Source: Acidobacteriota bacterium (GTDB lineage: Bacteria > Acidobacteriota > Thermoanaerobaculia > Gp7-AA8). From it: a DNA stretch of 64,000 nt. This document shows positions 44,001 to 52,826 of this stretch, piece after piece. Numbering within the stretch: position 1 is the stretch's first letter; every line of letters begins with the position of its first letter. The stretch covers positions 1-64,000 of the forward strand of contig JAFATB010000011.1 in assembly GCA_019244185.1 (NCBI GenBank), in the 5' to 3' direction. The notes beneath the pieces were generated by a model. It saw only the letters and a list, made by a program, of their open reading frames with translations. It did no database searches and had not been told where the DNA came from. A program made the position numbers and the translations under genes.

Positions 44001-45016
44001 GCTCCGACACCACCGTGCGCGGCCACGTCACGCGTAACGGGCAGCCGCTCGGCGACGCGAGCGTGATGTTCATGCCGCGCGTGCGCGGCCAGGCCAACGC
44101 CAGCACCACCACCGACGCCGCAGGCAATTACACGCTGAGCGGCATCGACGACGGCGACTACGCGGTCTACGTCGTCGACATGCAGCGCTTCAGCCCGTAC
44201 ACCACGCAATACGAGGTGCACGGCTCGGCGACGTTTGACATCGACTACACCGCGGCCTCGCTGCAGGGACGCGTCATCAACGCGTCGACGAACGAGCCGC
44301 TCGAAGGCGCGGACGTGCAGCTGCGCAGCACGACCCCGAGCGAGACGCTGCGCGCGTCGCGCGGCGTCGCCAGCGACTCGAACGGCGCGTTCACGCTGGA
44401 GTTCGTACCGCCGGGCACGTACACCGTCACCGCGTCGAAGGACGGTTTCGGCAATCAGATGACGGAGGTCAACGTCGGCGACAGCGCGCAGAGCGTGGAG
44501 CTCAAGCTCGCCCCGCAGGACGGCGTCACGCTGCGCGTCGTCGACGGCCGCAACGGCCAGCGGCTCACCGCGTCCGCGTACATCTTCGACGCCGCGGGAC
44601 GCTACGTCGATGCGAAACGGTCGATGTTCGACGGCACCGGCAGCGATCTCAGTCTCCCGCTCGCGGCGGGGCAGTACTCGATCACCGTCGATGCGAACGG
44701 CTATGCGTCGCGCACGGTCTCCGCGAACGCGCCGTCGATGCAGACCGTCGCGCTCACGCCCGGCGGCACGCTGATCATCCACGCGAAGAGCGCAGTGCGC
44801 GGCCACGCACTGCTGCTCGATTCGAACGGCATCCCGTACCCGCGCCTCGGCATGCGTCCGGCGACGATCGATCTCTTCCCGCATCCCGGCGCGACGATCC
44901 TCAATCACGTCGCACCGGGCACGTACACGCTGCAGCTGCTCGACGCGAACAACGCGCCGGTGGACTCGAAGCAGGTGGTGATCGGCGAAGGCGGAACGAT
45001 CGACGTCGACTTGTGA
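41054..45016 (+). CDS. 1320-aa secreted multi-repeat carboxypeptidase-regulatory-like protein
   Basis: Long extracytoplasmic protein. Start is ATG 41054 with signal peptide (LVSLAALLCAFPALA). The whole mature part is a chain of about twelve or more Ig-like CarboxypepD_reg/CNA-B-type domains. Each has a 'SGRVxDxxGKPLxGVxV' opening and a 'DGxFxLxxVPPGxYTVTA' close; for example 'VSGRVIDKTSRKPLT', 'GSFTLDNVPAGAVNLTAQ' and 'LQGRVINASTNEPLEGADV'. No catalytic domain, LPxTG or C-terminal sorting domain was seen. Such chains are usually stalks, scaffolds or adhesins. Monocistronic, convergent with a 209-aa hypothetical. Confidence 0.88.
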   Translation: MRPRILVSLAALLCAFPALAAITGSVMSTDGQPLAGARVSAYGFESAEGRHARLVSANPEPVPLASTQTDAKGSFSLESPKGAVVELRVFLRGYEPAARRVERDEDTGTFALQKLEMKSGSVKAGNKAVANALVAIAYGTYEYQTKTDEQGRYEAPDPKRARSLVIVHPDFAIDEEVFPFNNSVTATKLQRTLVMGTAFSGRVVEQDGRTPAAKATVTVNGWPRATAGDDGAFTIAHTQPRWSSLAATKNALAGERAYTTEKNVVVRLAKPAVVAGRVLDAKTKLPVAGAIVRVSPRGPMDVNRGSGWTAMTDAKGMYTLSVTPGAYSFSATHPAFDGSASDIATTAGQTLSRDVAMTQLARVSGVVVDEARKGVPAAFVTPEENGGDGMPRMMRGPREAVASGPDGRFSLRATTEVAMRLRATKKGLPTVRSEALRLTAGERKSGVVITIPNGIAVTGRVTDRDGKPLSGVAVAANEESGGRGRGMRIMITPDRDDNDDAVRTGTDGAFSLRVKEGTYDFTFRRDGYTTKAVRAKSVSATAAPEPMSVALDPSVEVSGRVTRGGNGVEGVTIFAMSEDPVNTTTGPDGSFVLANLAPGPIRLMLRKDTEFISDSRSVTAPARDFTIDLPAGTRVSGRVIDKTSRKPLTTFQAGLSVSRGGGGMMMVAPPMLQSFTSDDGSFTLDNVPAGAVNLTAQAPGYTSGRTTVTVEEGKPLDNVELALEPGVRLTGKVTGPDGAPVSDVTVRVAFSPERGMRNGPNDRRATTDANGEYVLDSLDAGTETIEFTHPKYLATRQDVELKGTDTRLDAQLSAGLRVSGVVVTDNGAPAADADVEAMAAGGSNRSTRADANGAFSFDALSPVRYRFLASKNGFASGHVDDFDVTNNTPLRIVLGSGGTIYGHVTGLSENDLANAVVDARGNGSTSTSAVDSSGNYRIEGAPTGTVQVSASVTARGFTSRKMTAVQTVEVSSGSAQQVDLQFRSDTTVRGHVTRNGQPLGDASVMFMPRVRGQANASTTTDAAGNYTLSGIDDGDYAVYVVDMQRFSPYTTQYEVHGSATFDIDYTAASLQGRVINASTNEPLEGADVQLRSTTPSETLRASRGVASDSNGAFTLEFVPPGTYTVTASKDGFGNQMTEVNVGDSAQSVELKLAPQDGVTLRVVDGRNGQRLTASAYIFDAAGRYVDAKRSMFDGTGSDLSLPLAAGQYSITVDANGYASRTVSANAPSMQTVALTPGGTLIIHAKSAVRGHALLLDSNGIPYPRLGMRPATIDLFPHPGATILNHVAPGTYTLQLLDANNAPVDSKQVVIGEGGTIDVDL

Positions 45017-45025
45017 GGAAGGCGG

Positions 45026-45655
45026 CTACGGCTCGTCGTCGTGCTCTTCGACCATCGGCGGCTCGGGGATCTCGGCGACGACTTCGAGCGCGATGCGGTC
45101 GCGGTCGATGCGCGGCGCGCCGCTGCTCATGAAGATGTTCTTGCGGTACTTCTCGAGCCGCTTGAAGAGGTGATGCAGGTCGTACGTGAGCCGCATGACG
45201 GTGCGGCGCAGCTTGTACTTCACGCGGCGGAAGGCCTCGAGGTCGTCGCCGCGCAGGGTGGGGAAGAACGACTGGATCTCGGCGATGCGCTTGCGCACCT
45301 TCTCGAGGTCTTTGTCCTGGATGTTGAGGAAGACTTCGCGGCCGTCGACGAGCAGCGGCTCGGTGCCGCTCATCTCGGCGTCGAACCAGTTCCAGAGCTG
45401 AATGAGATCGATGCGGCGCCCTTTCGAGAGAAAGCGCGTCTCGAGCAGATCCTGGCGGAAGTAGCCGAGGAGCTTGCGGTCGTCGGTCTTGTTGAACTCG
45501 TCGTCCGAAAGGTTCCGGATGTTCCAGACGCCGTAGCGGATGATGTCGTTGCGCGTCGAGCGCAACTGCCGGATCACTTCCTCGAGGATCGGGAGCGGGA
45601 GCTGCGCCAGAGTCTGCGCTTCCGCGAGCGGTTCCCGCGGCATGGTTTCAGACAT
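45026..45655 (-). CDS. Hypothetical helical protein
   Basis: 209 aa, not recognised. Starts MSETMPREPLAEAQTLA; the start at 45643 (MPREPL) is an alternative. It is strongly charged and helical: 'LPILEEVIRQLRSTRNDIIRYGVWNI', 'LEKVRKRIAEIQSFFPTL' and 'YKLRRTVMRLTYDLHHLFKRLEKYRKNIF'. A Glu/Asp-Pro-rich tail ends VEEHDDEP. No membrane helix or signal, so cytoplasmic. Composition fits a real gene (well-spread hydrophobics, few Arg runs). It lies 23 nt downstream of the metallopeptidase on the same strand. Possible role unknown. Confidence 0.8.
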   Translation of the reverse strand: MSETMPREPLAEAQTLAQLPLPILEEVIRQLRSTRNDIIRYGVWNIRNLSDDEFNKTDDRKLLGYFRQDLLETRFLSKGRRIDLIQLWNWFDAEMSGTEPLLVDGREVFLNIQDKDLEKVRKRIAEIQSFFPTLRGDDLEAFRRVKYKLRRTVMRLTYDLHHLFKRLEKYRKNIFMSSGAPRIDRDRIALEVVAEIPEPPMVEEHDDEP

Positions 45656-45678
45656 GGCCGGCGAAGGATACACGATCC

Positions 45679-48597
45679 TCAGTTCGGCGAAACGCCGGCG
45701 AAGAACGTGGCGTCGCCGCTGCGCGTGTCGATGAGCGACGCGTACGCGGCGCCGCTGCCGCTGGTGAAGCGCACGACCGCGCGCCCGTTCGCGACGCGCG
45801 CGACGACCGGCGTCTGCGCGATGCCGCCCGCGGTGGCGAGCTCGTGGCGTTCGACTTCCGCGCCCGCGGCGTCGTAGACGATGACCTCCGCCGTCGCGGC
45901 GTGCGACGAGACGAAGCCGACGTTCGTGCGATACGCGTTCGTGTGCTCGACGAAGGCGATGAACTGCGCGCCGTCGCGCTCGGGCGCGAAGGACACGTAC
46001 TGCGAAGTGCCGTCGTGCACGATGCGCGTTTGTGCGTTGTCGTCCGTGATAAATGCGCCCGCTGTGCCGGCGACGAGCGACGCGCCGGTGAGGCCGTCGT
46101 GGATGTAGTCGGCGTCGTTCGCGTTCCACAGCTCGCTGTGCCACGCGCCGCTGTCGATCGCGGGCGCGATCGCGGCGCCCGTGCGCGCGTGCGCCGCGGG
46201 GATGAACATCGCGTCGCCGCTCGCATCGTCGATCTGCGAGAGATACGCGACGACGCGCGTGTCGCCTGTGGTGACCTCGATTGCGGCGTCGGGGCCGCCG
46301 TACGCGAACTGCACGTGGCTGAACGGCGCGATCGCGATGTCGAATGCGGCGCCGTCGGGCGGCGTCACGCGCGCGACACCTTCGCTCCCGCCGGCTTCGG
46401 TGATGCCGAGGTTCCAGCGCTGCGCGGCGAGTGGCAAGCCGGAGAGAAGCAGCGGAGCTTCGCCGCGCGCGGTGGATTCGAGCTGACTCGGAATCTGTTC
46501 GCCGAACGTGCCGCGCGACGTCTCCGCGTACGTGCGGCTCGCGACGAGGAGCTCGTCGCCGAGCACTTCGAGGCTGCCGCTGCCGGTCGTGCCGAACGCG
46601 CTCGCGACGACGTCATCGAACGCCAGCGTTTCGCCGGGCGCGAGCGATGCCTGCATCGCAACAAAGTCCGTGCGTCCATCCGCGCCGCTCGGCGTGAAGA
46701 TCAGCGTCGCGTTGCGCGACGCATCAGCGGTGTTCGTGATACGCACGTCGGAACGGAACGCGGCGGCGCCGACGCCATAGACGTGCGTCACGACGGGAAT
46801 CATCACGCGCTGCGCGGCTGACGATGGCCGCTGCGTTTGCGGCGTGTCGCCGAAGCCGATCAGCAGAGCCCACGACAGCAGCGTGCCCGTGTCGAGCGCG
46901 CGCAGGTCGCGTACGCGCAGCGTCCACGTGCCGGCCGCGGAATGGCCGAGGAGAGGCGTGAGCGGCTCGGCGGGAACGGCGTCGCGGCCGAACGTCGCGT
47001 GCACGTCGGCGGCGCGTTCGAGCGACACCGGCTGCAAGAGCACGGTCGTGCCGTCGGGCGCGATGAGCTCGATGCGCAGATCGCCGCGCGACGGATGCGC
47101 GATGTCGACACGCACCGCGATCGACGCAATCGCGCGCGGATCGTCGATGGTGATCGTCGACAGCACTCCGTCGATGCTGTTCTCCGGAATCGCGAGCCCA
47201 CGCTGTGGACTCTGGAACAACGTCAGCTCGCCGCGCGGCAACGCGCCCGCGCAATCCGTGAGAATGCCGCGCGCGCTCATCGCGGCGCAGATCGTCGGTG
47301 CGTGCGCGCGGCCGTAGAGCAGTCGATCGCTTTCGAGAAGGCGCTGCGCCATCACCGCGTACGTCGGCTGCGGCGGCGCGTCGAACAGCGACTCGATGAG
47401 CACCGTATCGGCGATGCGCCGCGCCTCGTCGACGTTGCCGGTCTCGCGCGCGAGCGTCACGAGGATCTCGCGCAGCGCCGACGACCAGATCGCGCCGTTC
47501 TGGTGCTCGACGCCCGACGACTCGTTGCGGTTGTAGTCGGCCATCGTCTTCGTGCTGTCGAGCCGGCGCAGGCAGTCGCTGCCCGGCGCGTAGCCGCACT
47601 GCTGCGACGCGTCGTCTTCCCAGCAGCGCGCGTCCCAGTCGGCGAAGCAGAACGGATCGCGCCCCGACGCGAGCCGCTGCGCGTAATGCGCGGAGAACGC
47701 CCAGTAGTCGCCGAAACCTTCGCTGAACGCGCGTGCCTCGCTCGCAAACGCGCCGCTGAAGGTGCCCGGCGAGATCCATTCGAGGATCGCATGTCCGTAC
47801 TCGTGCACGACGAGATCGGCGTCCTCGGCATCATCCGTCCCGCCGTCGCCGTAGAAGAGCGTTCCGCGCCCCGGCTGCGTCGACGGGAGAAAAAACGAGT
47901 TGTCGCTGCCGCTCGCGGCGTGCGGGTCGACTTCGATGGCGTACGGCACGACCGCGCGGTCGCCGCGATATCCGAGGGATTGCAGGTAGTGCTGCGAGCG
48001 ATCGATGTGGAAGTACGCGTTGACGGCTTCGAATCCATCCTGCTCGCGGTCAAAAAGGAGAGACGCCGATGCATCCGGCGGCGCGACGTTCGGCGGCTGC
48101 CGGTCGATGATCTGCGCGGCCGGTCCGCGCAGCGCGCCGCTCTCCGCGACGTCGTCGAGCACGACGTCTTCATATGCATCGGCCGGCACCGCGGACGACG
48201 CGTCGTTGTGATCCTGCAGCGACGGGTCGTTGCGCGCGACGACCGGATTCGGATCGAACACGCGCGCCGGCTTCGCGCGGAAGAAGAGCGGCGTGCGCCG
48301 CAGCAGCTCGCCGGTGACCGCGTCGTAGTCGTACGCGTAAGGCTGCAGCGGAGCGTCGCTTCGAATGACGCGCCGCGCGACGCGACCGTCGATGAGGCGC
48401 AACTCCGACGCGATGGTCGCGCGCGGTTCCGCGACCGCATCCGCGCACGGCGCGACGATGAAGTGCTCCGTTGGCAGATTGTCGACGTACTCGCGGTAGC
48501 GGCAGTGGCGTCCCGTCAGCGAGTCGCGCACGAGCTCGAGGCGCAGGTCGGCGCGCGCCGAAAGCGCGACGAGCAGCGCGAGAACGAGAGATCGCAT
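45679..48597 (-). CDS. Secreted HEYGH (M36/fungalysin-like) metallopeptidase with P-domain and beta-sandwich repeats
   Basis: 972 aa with a signal peptide (LVLALLVALSARA). A prodomain-like N-terminus is followed by the gluzincin core: 'LVVHEYGHAILEW' (two His ligands, catalytic Glu) near residue 270, third ligand in 'FSEGFGDYWAFSAH'. A proprotein-convertase P-domain follows (GDLRIELIAPDGT, 'GTWTLRVRDLRALDTGTL'). The last ~350 residues carry repeats of a beta-sandwich ('AFRSDVRITNTADA', 'LAPGETLAFDDVVAS', 'YRTNVGFVSSHA') also seen at the end of the polytopic protein at 11.4-14.6 kb. It is probably an exported protease with adhesion or sorting modules. 8 nt from the upstream histidine kinase gene. 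Confidence 0.9.
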   Translation of the reverse strand: MRSLVLALLVALSARADLRLELVRDSLTGRHCRYREYVDNLPTEHFIVAPCADAVAEPRATIASELRLIDGRVARRVIRSDAPLQPYAYDYDAVTGELLRRTPLFFRAKPARVFDPNPVVARNDPSLQDHNDASSAVPADAYEDVVLDDVAESGALRGPAAQIIDRQPPNVAPPDASASLLFDREQDGFEAVNAYFHIDRSQHYLQSLGYRGDRAVVPYAIEVDPHAASGSDNSFFLPSTQPGRGTLFYGDGGTDDAEDADLVVHEYGHAILEWISPGTFSGAFASEARAFSEGFGDYWAFSAHYAQRLASGRDPFCFADWDARCWEDDASQQCGYAPGSDCLRRLDSTKTMADYNRNESSGVEHQNGAIWSSALREILVTLARETGNVDEARRIADTVLIESLFDAPPQPTYAVMAQRLLESDRLLYGRAHAPTICAAMSARGILTDCAGALPRGELTLFQSPQRGLAIPENSIDGVLSTITIDDPRAIASIAVRVDIAHPSRGDLRIELIAPDGTTVLLQPVSLERAADVHATFGRDAVPAEPLTPLLGHSAAGTWTLRVRDLRALDTGTLLSWALLIGFGDTPQTQRPSSAAQRVMIPVVTHVYGVGAAAFRSDVRITNTADASRNATLIFTPSGADGRTDFVAMQASLAPGETLAFDDVVASAFGTTGSGSLEVLGDELLVASRTYAETSRGTFGEQIPSQLESTARGEAPLLLSGLPLAAQRWNLGITEAGGSEGVARVTPPDGAAFDIAIAPFSHVQFAYGGPDAAIEVTTGDTRVVAYLSQIDDASGDAMFIPAAHARTGAAIAPAIDSGAWHSELWNANDADYIHDGLTGASLVAGTAGAFITDDNAQTRIVHDGTSQYVSFAPERDGAQFIAFVEHTNAYRTNVGFVSSHAATAEVIVYDAAGAEVERHELATAGGIAQTPVVARVANGRAVVRFTSGSGAAYASLIDTRSGDATFFAGVSPN

Positions 48598-48605
48598 CGC
48601 GAGTG

Positions 48606-50918
48606 TTACGGCAGCGCATTCGCCTGCGTCGGGGTGCCGCCGGCCTGCAGCGTCGCCGCCTCCGCCGCGGGGAGCGAGAAGAAGAAGCGCGTGCCCTGCC
48701 CTTCCTTGCTCTCGACCCAGATCGCGCCGCCGTGGCGCTCGATGATCTGCTTGGTGATGTAGAGGCCGAGGCCGAGACCGCCGTAGTTCGTCGACGAGAC
48801 CTGGCGGCCGCGGTGGAAACGCTCGAAGACCTGTCCCAGCTCGTCGGCGGGGATGCCGATGCCGCGGTCGCACACCGCCGTCACGAAAGCTTCGCCTTTA
48901 TCTTCGACGGTCACGGTGATGTCGCTGCCGTCCGGCGAGTACTTCACGGCGTTCTCGAGGAGATTCCCGAGCACCTGTTCGAGGCGGTCGCGGTCGCCGG
49001 TGACGATCTTGTCGTCGTCGGGAACGCTGACGTGGAAGCGGCGGTCGCTCACCGCGGTGTGATGGCGATGCACGACGTCGCGGACGAAATGCGACCAGGC
49101 GATCGGCTCACGGCGGATCTCGAGACGTCCCGTCTCAATGCGCGAGACGTCGAGCAGTTCGAGGATGAGGCGCGACATGCGGTCGATCTGGTCGAGCGCG
49201 ATGTCGAGGTACTCCTCGGACGTACTGAGGTCGCCTTCCTTGATCAGCATCTTCGCGAGCTGCGTGTAGCCCTTGATCGACGTGACCGGCGTGCGCAGCT
49301 CGTGCGAGGCGATGGAGAGGAACTCGTCCTTGAGGCGCGACAGGTCTTCGACCTTCCGCCGCGCGTCGACCTGTTCGGTGTAGAGCTTCGCGTTCTCGAT
49401 CGCCAGCGCGGCGCGCTCGGCGAGGATCTCCGCGAGCGGCAGCTTGTCGTCGGTCATCGCGCGGTCGGGATCGTTCGCGGCGATGATCAGCGCGCCGAGC
49501 ATCTCGCGCCGCGTGCGCAGCGGCAGGATGAGCAGCGAGGCGAGCTTCATCGGCATCGGGTGATACGTGCCGGGATTGGTCATGTCCGCCGCCGCGCGGA
49601 TGTTCGTCGTCAGCGACGGATAGCCGGTCGAGACGACCTGCCCGATGATCCCTTCGCCGACCACGAGCGGCTGGCGATAGATGTACGACCACGCCAAGCC
49701 GAGCGAGGCCATGTCGCGGTGATAGATCGACGCGACGCTGAGCTCTTTCGACTCGGATGATTTGAGGATGACCGCCGACCAGTCGCCGAGCACTTCCGCG
49801 ACGCGCTCCGCGATGGCCTGCGTGACCCACGTCGGATCGATGTTGCTGGAGAAGAATGCGCCGGCGTCGGCGAGGATCTGCGCGCGCTCGGCCTGCAGCT
49901 GCATCTGCTCTTCGAGCGCGCGGCGTTCCGTGATGTCGCGGAACGTGACCACGACACCGGACGTGCGTCCTTCCTCGTGCAGCGGCGTCGCGCTCATCGA
50001 CACGGCGACGCGCAGGTCTTCGCGCGCGATGAGCACCGTCATGTCGTGCACGGCGCGTCCGGTCGACAGCGCCTGCGCCGCCGGCAGCTCTTCCGGATCG
50101 AGCAGGCGCGCGTGCTCGTCGCGCAAACGATAGACCTCGGATTGCCGGAAGATCGGCACTCCGATGTCGGCTTTGCCGAGCAGGCGCTGTCCGGCGGGAT
50201 TGATGAAGACGGTTTTGCCTTCGCCGTCGACGAGCATCACGCCGTCCGACATCCCGGCGATCATGGCCTCGGTGCGCCGCACCTGGCGCGTGATCGACTC
50301 GCCGAGGCGCTGCTCGATGCGCATGGCGGTCATCGCGGAGACGGCGATGAGCACGAGGCCGAGCACGACCATCGTGATCATCACCCACTGGCGCGCGCTG
50401 CTGATGCGATCGAGCGCGCTGGCTTGTTCGCTTCGGATGCGGTCAGAGATGAGCCCCTCGTAGTCGGGCGCCGCGCGGCGGAGCTGCGCCGTGGACAGCA
50501 TCGCGTCGGCCGCGTCTTTCGGCCGGCCGTCGTCGCGCAGCTTGATCTGCTCGTCGGTCAACTTCTTGACTTTGCTGAAGTGCTCGCGGAACTCGTCGAG
50601 CACCGGATGGTCGCGCGGGCGCGCGAGCTCGGTGGACTGCGACTCCGCTTTCTGGAACGAGCGTACCGCGTCGTCGTACTGCTGCGTGAACTGCGTCTGC
50701 CCGGTGAGGACATAGCCACGCGTCGCCGACACCATCGTCGTCAGCGAGTCGTCCATCTCGCGCACGGCGTCGAGGTACGGACGCGATTGCTGCACGATCT
50801 GATACTCCTGCCGCTGCTCCATGCGCAGCACCGCCAACGTCATGATGACGCCAGCGAGAATCAGCAGGGTGAGCCCAAGAAAGGCTCCCCAGATCATGCG
50901 CCGGATGGAAGGGGACAT
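48606..50918 (-). CDS. CHASE3-PAS-GAF histidine kinase
   Basis: 770 aa from ATG 50918, which follows GGAGG; a longer TTG frame contains that RBS and is rejected. The N-terminal helix ~12-35, a periplasmic four-helix CHASE3-type sensor (SATRGYVLTGQTQFTQQYDDA) and a second helix ~178-200 are clear. PAS ~220-335 ('GMSDGVMLVDGEGKTVFINPAG'), GAF ~350-500, HisKA 'SIASHELRTPVTSIKG' (His about 525), and HATPase 'GNLLENAVKYSPDGS', 'GGLGLGLYITKQI' follow. No response regulator is adjacent, so it is an orphan. Divergent from ku, 123 bp. Confidence 0.93.
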   Translation of the reverse strand: MSPSIRRMIWGAFLGLTLLILAGVIMTLAVLRMEQRQEYQIVQQSRPYLDAVREMDDSLTTMVSATRGYVLTGQTQFTQQYDDAVRSFQKAESQSTELARPRDHPVLDEFREHFSKVKKLTDEQIKLRDDGRPKDAADAMLSTAQLRRAAPDYEGLISDRIRSEQASALDRISSARQWVMITMVVLGLVLIAVSAMTAMRIEQRLGESITRQVRRTEAMIAGMSDGVMLVDGEGKTVFINPAGQRLLGKADIGVPIFRQSEVYRLRDEHARLLDPEELPAAQALSTGRAVHDMTVLIAREDLRVAVSMSATPLHEEGRTSGVVVTFRDITERRALEEQMQLQAERAQILADAGAFFSSNIDPTWVTQAIAERVAEVLGDWSAVILKSSESKELSVASIYHRDMASLGLAWSYIYRQPLVVGEGIIGQVVSTGYPSLTTNIRAAADMTNPGTYHPMPMKLASLLILPLRTRREMLGALIIAANDPDRAMTDDKLPLAEILAERAALAIENAKLYTEQVDARRKVEDLSRLKDEFLSIASHELRTPVTSIKGYTQLAKMLIKEGDLSTSEEYLDIALDQIDRMSRLILELLDVSRIETGRLEIRREPIAWSHFVRDVVHRHHTAVSDRRFHVSVPDDDKIVTGDRDRLEQVLGNLLENAVKYSPDGSDITVTVEDKGEAFVTAVCDRGIGIPADELGQVFERFHRGRQVSSTNYGGLGLGLYITKQIIERHGGAIWVESKEGQGTRFFFSLPAAEAATLQAGGTPTQANALP

Positions 50919-51041
50919 CTCTGCCGGGCGCCTCCGTTGCAAAAATGACGCCGCCGTACCGCTAAGTCAAGGCAAATAAGGCACTTCTGACGCACGCCGT
51001 CAGGAACGCCGCGTGCAGTATATGCCTCATCGGAGGCCGTC
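50919..51041 (+). promoter_or_regulatory. Divergent histidine kinase / ku control region
   Basis: 123-bp gap. The ku ATG is preceded by GGAGG with a 5-nt spacer. A perfect palindrome CTGACG-CACGC-CGTCAG at 50987-51003 lies 39-55 nt before the ku ATG and is a plausible operator. An A/T-rich TATATG near 51018 could be part of a -10, but no good -35 was found at the right distance. Confidence 0.35.
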
Positions 51042-51929
51042 ATGGCACTACGCCCGCTGCGCAACGCCACGATCTCGTTCGGACTGGTGAACATCCCCGT
51101 CCGCTTCTACACCGCCACGAAGTCGGAAGACGTGCACTTCAACCTGCTGCACGCCGATTGCGGCTCGCGCGTCAACCGCCGCTGGTGGTGCCCGCAGCAC
51201 GAGAACTTCATCGAGCTCGCCGACATGATCCGCGGCTATCCGGTGGCGAAGAATCAGTACGTGACGTTCACCGCCGCGGAGCTCGAGGAGCTCGAATCCG
51301 GCGGCGACCGCGCGCTCGAGATCACCGCGTTCGTCGATCTCGCGCAGATCGATCCCGTCTTCTTCGAGAAGGCCTACTACCTCGGGCCCGCGCCCGGCGG
51401 CGCGAAGACGTACCGGCTGCTCGCCGAGGCGATGCGCAAGCAGAACAAAGTCGCCGTCGCGCGCTGGGTCTCCAATTCGCGCGAGCATCTCGTCGTGTTG
51501 CGTCCGTTCGAAGAGGGGCTCATTCTCCACACGATGTATTACGCGGACGAGGTGCGCGACTTCAGCGCGATCGACGTCGATCACGCCGACGTCCGCGACA
51601 AGGAAGTGGCGCTCGCGAAGATGCTCATCGACGAGCTCACCGAGCCGACGTTCGATCCGCTCGCGTACAAGGATGAATACCGCGAACGCGTGATGGAGCG
51701 CATCCGCGCGAAGGCCGAAGGAGAGCTGGTCGTCTCCGAGTCGCCCGAGTCCGAGAGCGCGGGCGAAGTCGTCGACATCATGGAGGCGCTGCGCCGCAGT
51801 CTCGGCGGCGCGGTTGCGGAGCCGCGCAAGCGCAACGCGTCCGCATCCGCCGCCGCACCCGCGACGCGCAAAGCGCCGAAACGCGCGGCGCCGCAACCCG
51901 CATCGCGCAGGAAGAAGAAGGCGTCGTAG
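51042..51929 (+). CDS. ku: Non-homologous end-joining protein Ku
   Basis: 295-aa bacterial Ku that binds DNA double-strand ends as a homodimer and recruits LigD. It begins MALRPLRNATISFGLVNIPV. The core beta-barrel spans to ~residue 235 ('CGSRVNRRWWCPQHENFIEL' shows zinc-ribbon-like Cys, 'YYLGPAPGGAKTYRLL', 'HTMYYADEVRDF'). The C-terminus is a Lys/Arg/Ala-rich tail (APKRAAPQPASRRKKKAS), normal for bacterial Ku. The phosphoesterase gene follows 3 nt later. The LigD polymerase and ligase domains are not in this window. Confidence 0.96.
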   Translation: MALRPLRNATISFGLVNIPVRFYTATKSEDVHFNLLHADCGSRVNRRWWCPQHENFIELADMIRGYPVAKNQYVTFTAAELEELESGGDRALEITAFVDLAQIDPVFFEKAYYLGPAPGGAKTYRLLAEAMRKQNKVAVARWVSNSREHLVVLRPFEEGLILHTMYYADEVRDFSAIDVDHADVRDKEVALAKMLIDELTEPTFDPLAYKDEYRERVMERIRAKAEGELVVSESPESESAGEVVDIMEALRRSLGGAVAEPRKRNASASAAAPATRKAPKRAAPQPASRRKKKAS

Positions 51930-51932
51930 CGC

Positions 51933-52826
51933 ATGCCCGATCTACTCAAGAAATACCGCGCGATGCGCGACTTCGGCGACACGCCGGAGCCGTCCGGCGG
52001 CAAGCCGAAAAACACGAAGCTGCCGATCTTCGTCATCCAGCAGCATCACGCCTCGCACATGCACTACGACTTCCGCCTGGAGATGGAAGGCGTGCTCAAG
52101 TCGTGGGCGATTCCGAAAGGACCGTCGTACGACCCGGCCGCGAAACGCCTCGCGATGATGACCGAGGATCATCCGTACGACTACGCGTCATTCGAGGGCG
52201 TGATCCCCGCGGGCAACTACGGCGCGGGGAACGTGATCATCTGGGATCAGGGGACGTGGGAGTTCATCGAGCCGGGGCCCGATCCGGTGAAGGCGCTCGC
52301 TTCCGGAAAGCTGACCTTCCGCATGTACGGGAAGAAGATGTTCGGCGAATGGGCGCTCGTGAAGATCGGCGGCCGGCAGAAGTCGGACAAAGGGAACGAG
52401 TGGCTGCTGCTCAAACACCGCGACGGCTACGCGAACGAGGACGTCGACGTGACCGCGGTCGCGCCGCGTTCGGTCGTGTCGAACCGGCTCGTTGATGAAG
52501 TGAGCAGCGAGAACATCTGGGAGTCGAATCGCAAGGCGTCGTCGCGAAGGGCGCCGACGCTCGCGGCGCGGCTGGAAGCGGAAGAGAAGGCGAAGAAGCG
52601 CACTACGCCGGCGAAGAAACGCGCGACATCGACGACGAAACGCGCGTCCACCACGAAGCGCGCGTCCGCGAAGAAACCCGCTACGTCCGCGAAGAAGCGG
52701 CCTGCGGCGACGAAGGCGGCGCAATCTCCTGCAGCGCCATCTCGAGCAGCTTCCGCTCGGAGTCGAAGCTCGCGCGCCGCAGCGAAGCCGTCAGCTCGAC
52801 CCACTCCACGTCGTCGACCTCGCTGA
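51933..52826 (+). CDS. Stand-alone LigD-type 3'-phosphoesterase with histone-like tail
   Basis: 297 aa. Residues 1-~165 form the LigD PE domain, trimming 3'-phosphates or ribonucleotides at DNA ends: 'FVIQQHHASHMHYDFRLE', 'SWAIPKGPSYDP' and 'EGVIPAGNYGAGNVI' carry the metal and catalytic His, Asp and Arg residues. Residues ~190-297 are a Lys/Arg/Ala/Thr tail with repeats like AKKRATSTTKR and STTKRASAKK, resembling histone H1 or mycobacterial HupB tails. No polymerase or ligase domain is fused. Its last 146 nt run antisense through the C-terminal part of the convergent Nudix gene, an unusually long overlap. Confidence 0.92.
   Translation: MPDLLKKYRAMRDFGDTPEPSGGKPKNTKLPIFVIQQHHASHMHYDFRLEMEGVLKSWAIPKGPSYDPAAKRLAMMTEDHPYDYASFEGVIPAGNYGAGNVIIWDQGTWEFIEPGPDPVKALASGKLTFRMYGKKMFGEWALVKIGGRQKSDKGNEWLLLKHRDGYANEDVDVTAVAPRSVVSNRLVDEVSSENIWESNRKASSRRAPTLAARLEAEEKAKKRTTPAKKRATSTTKRASTTKRASAKKPATSAKKRPAATKAAQSPAAPSRAASARSRSSRAAAKPSARPTPRRRPR

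Noticed and set aside
50919..50942. Upstream TTG start for the CHASE3 kinase
   Set aside because: The extension contains the GGAGG ribosome-binding site for the ATG at 50918.
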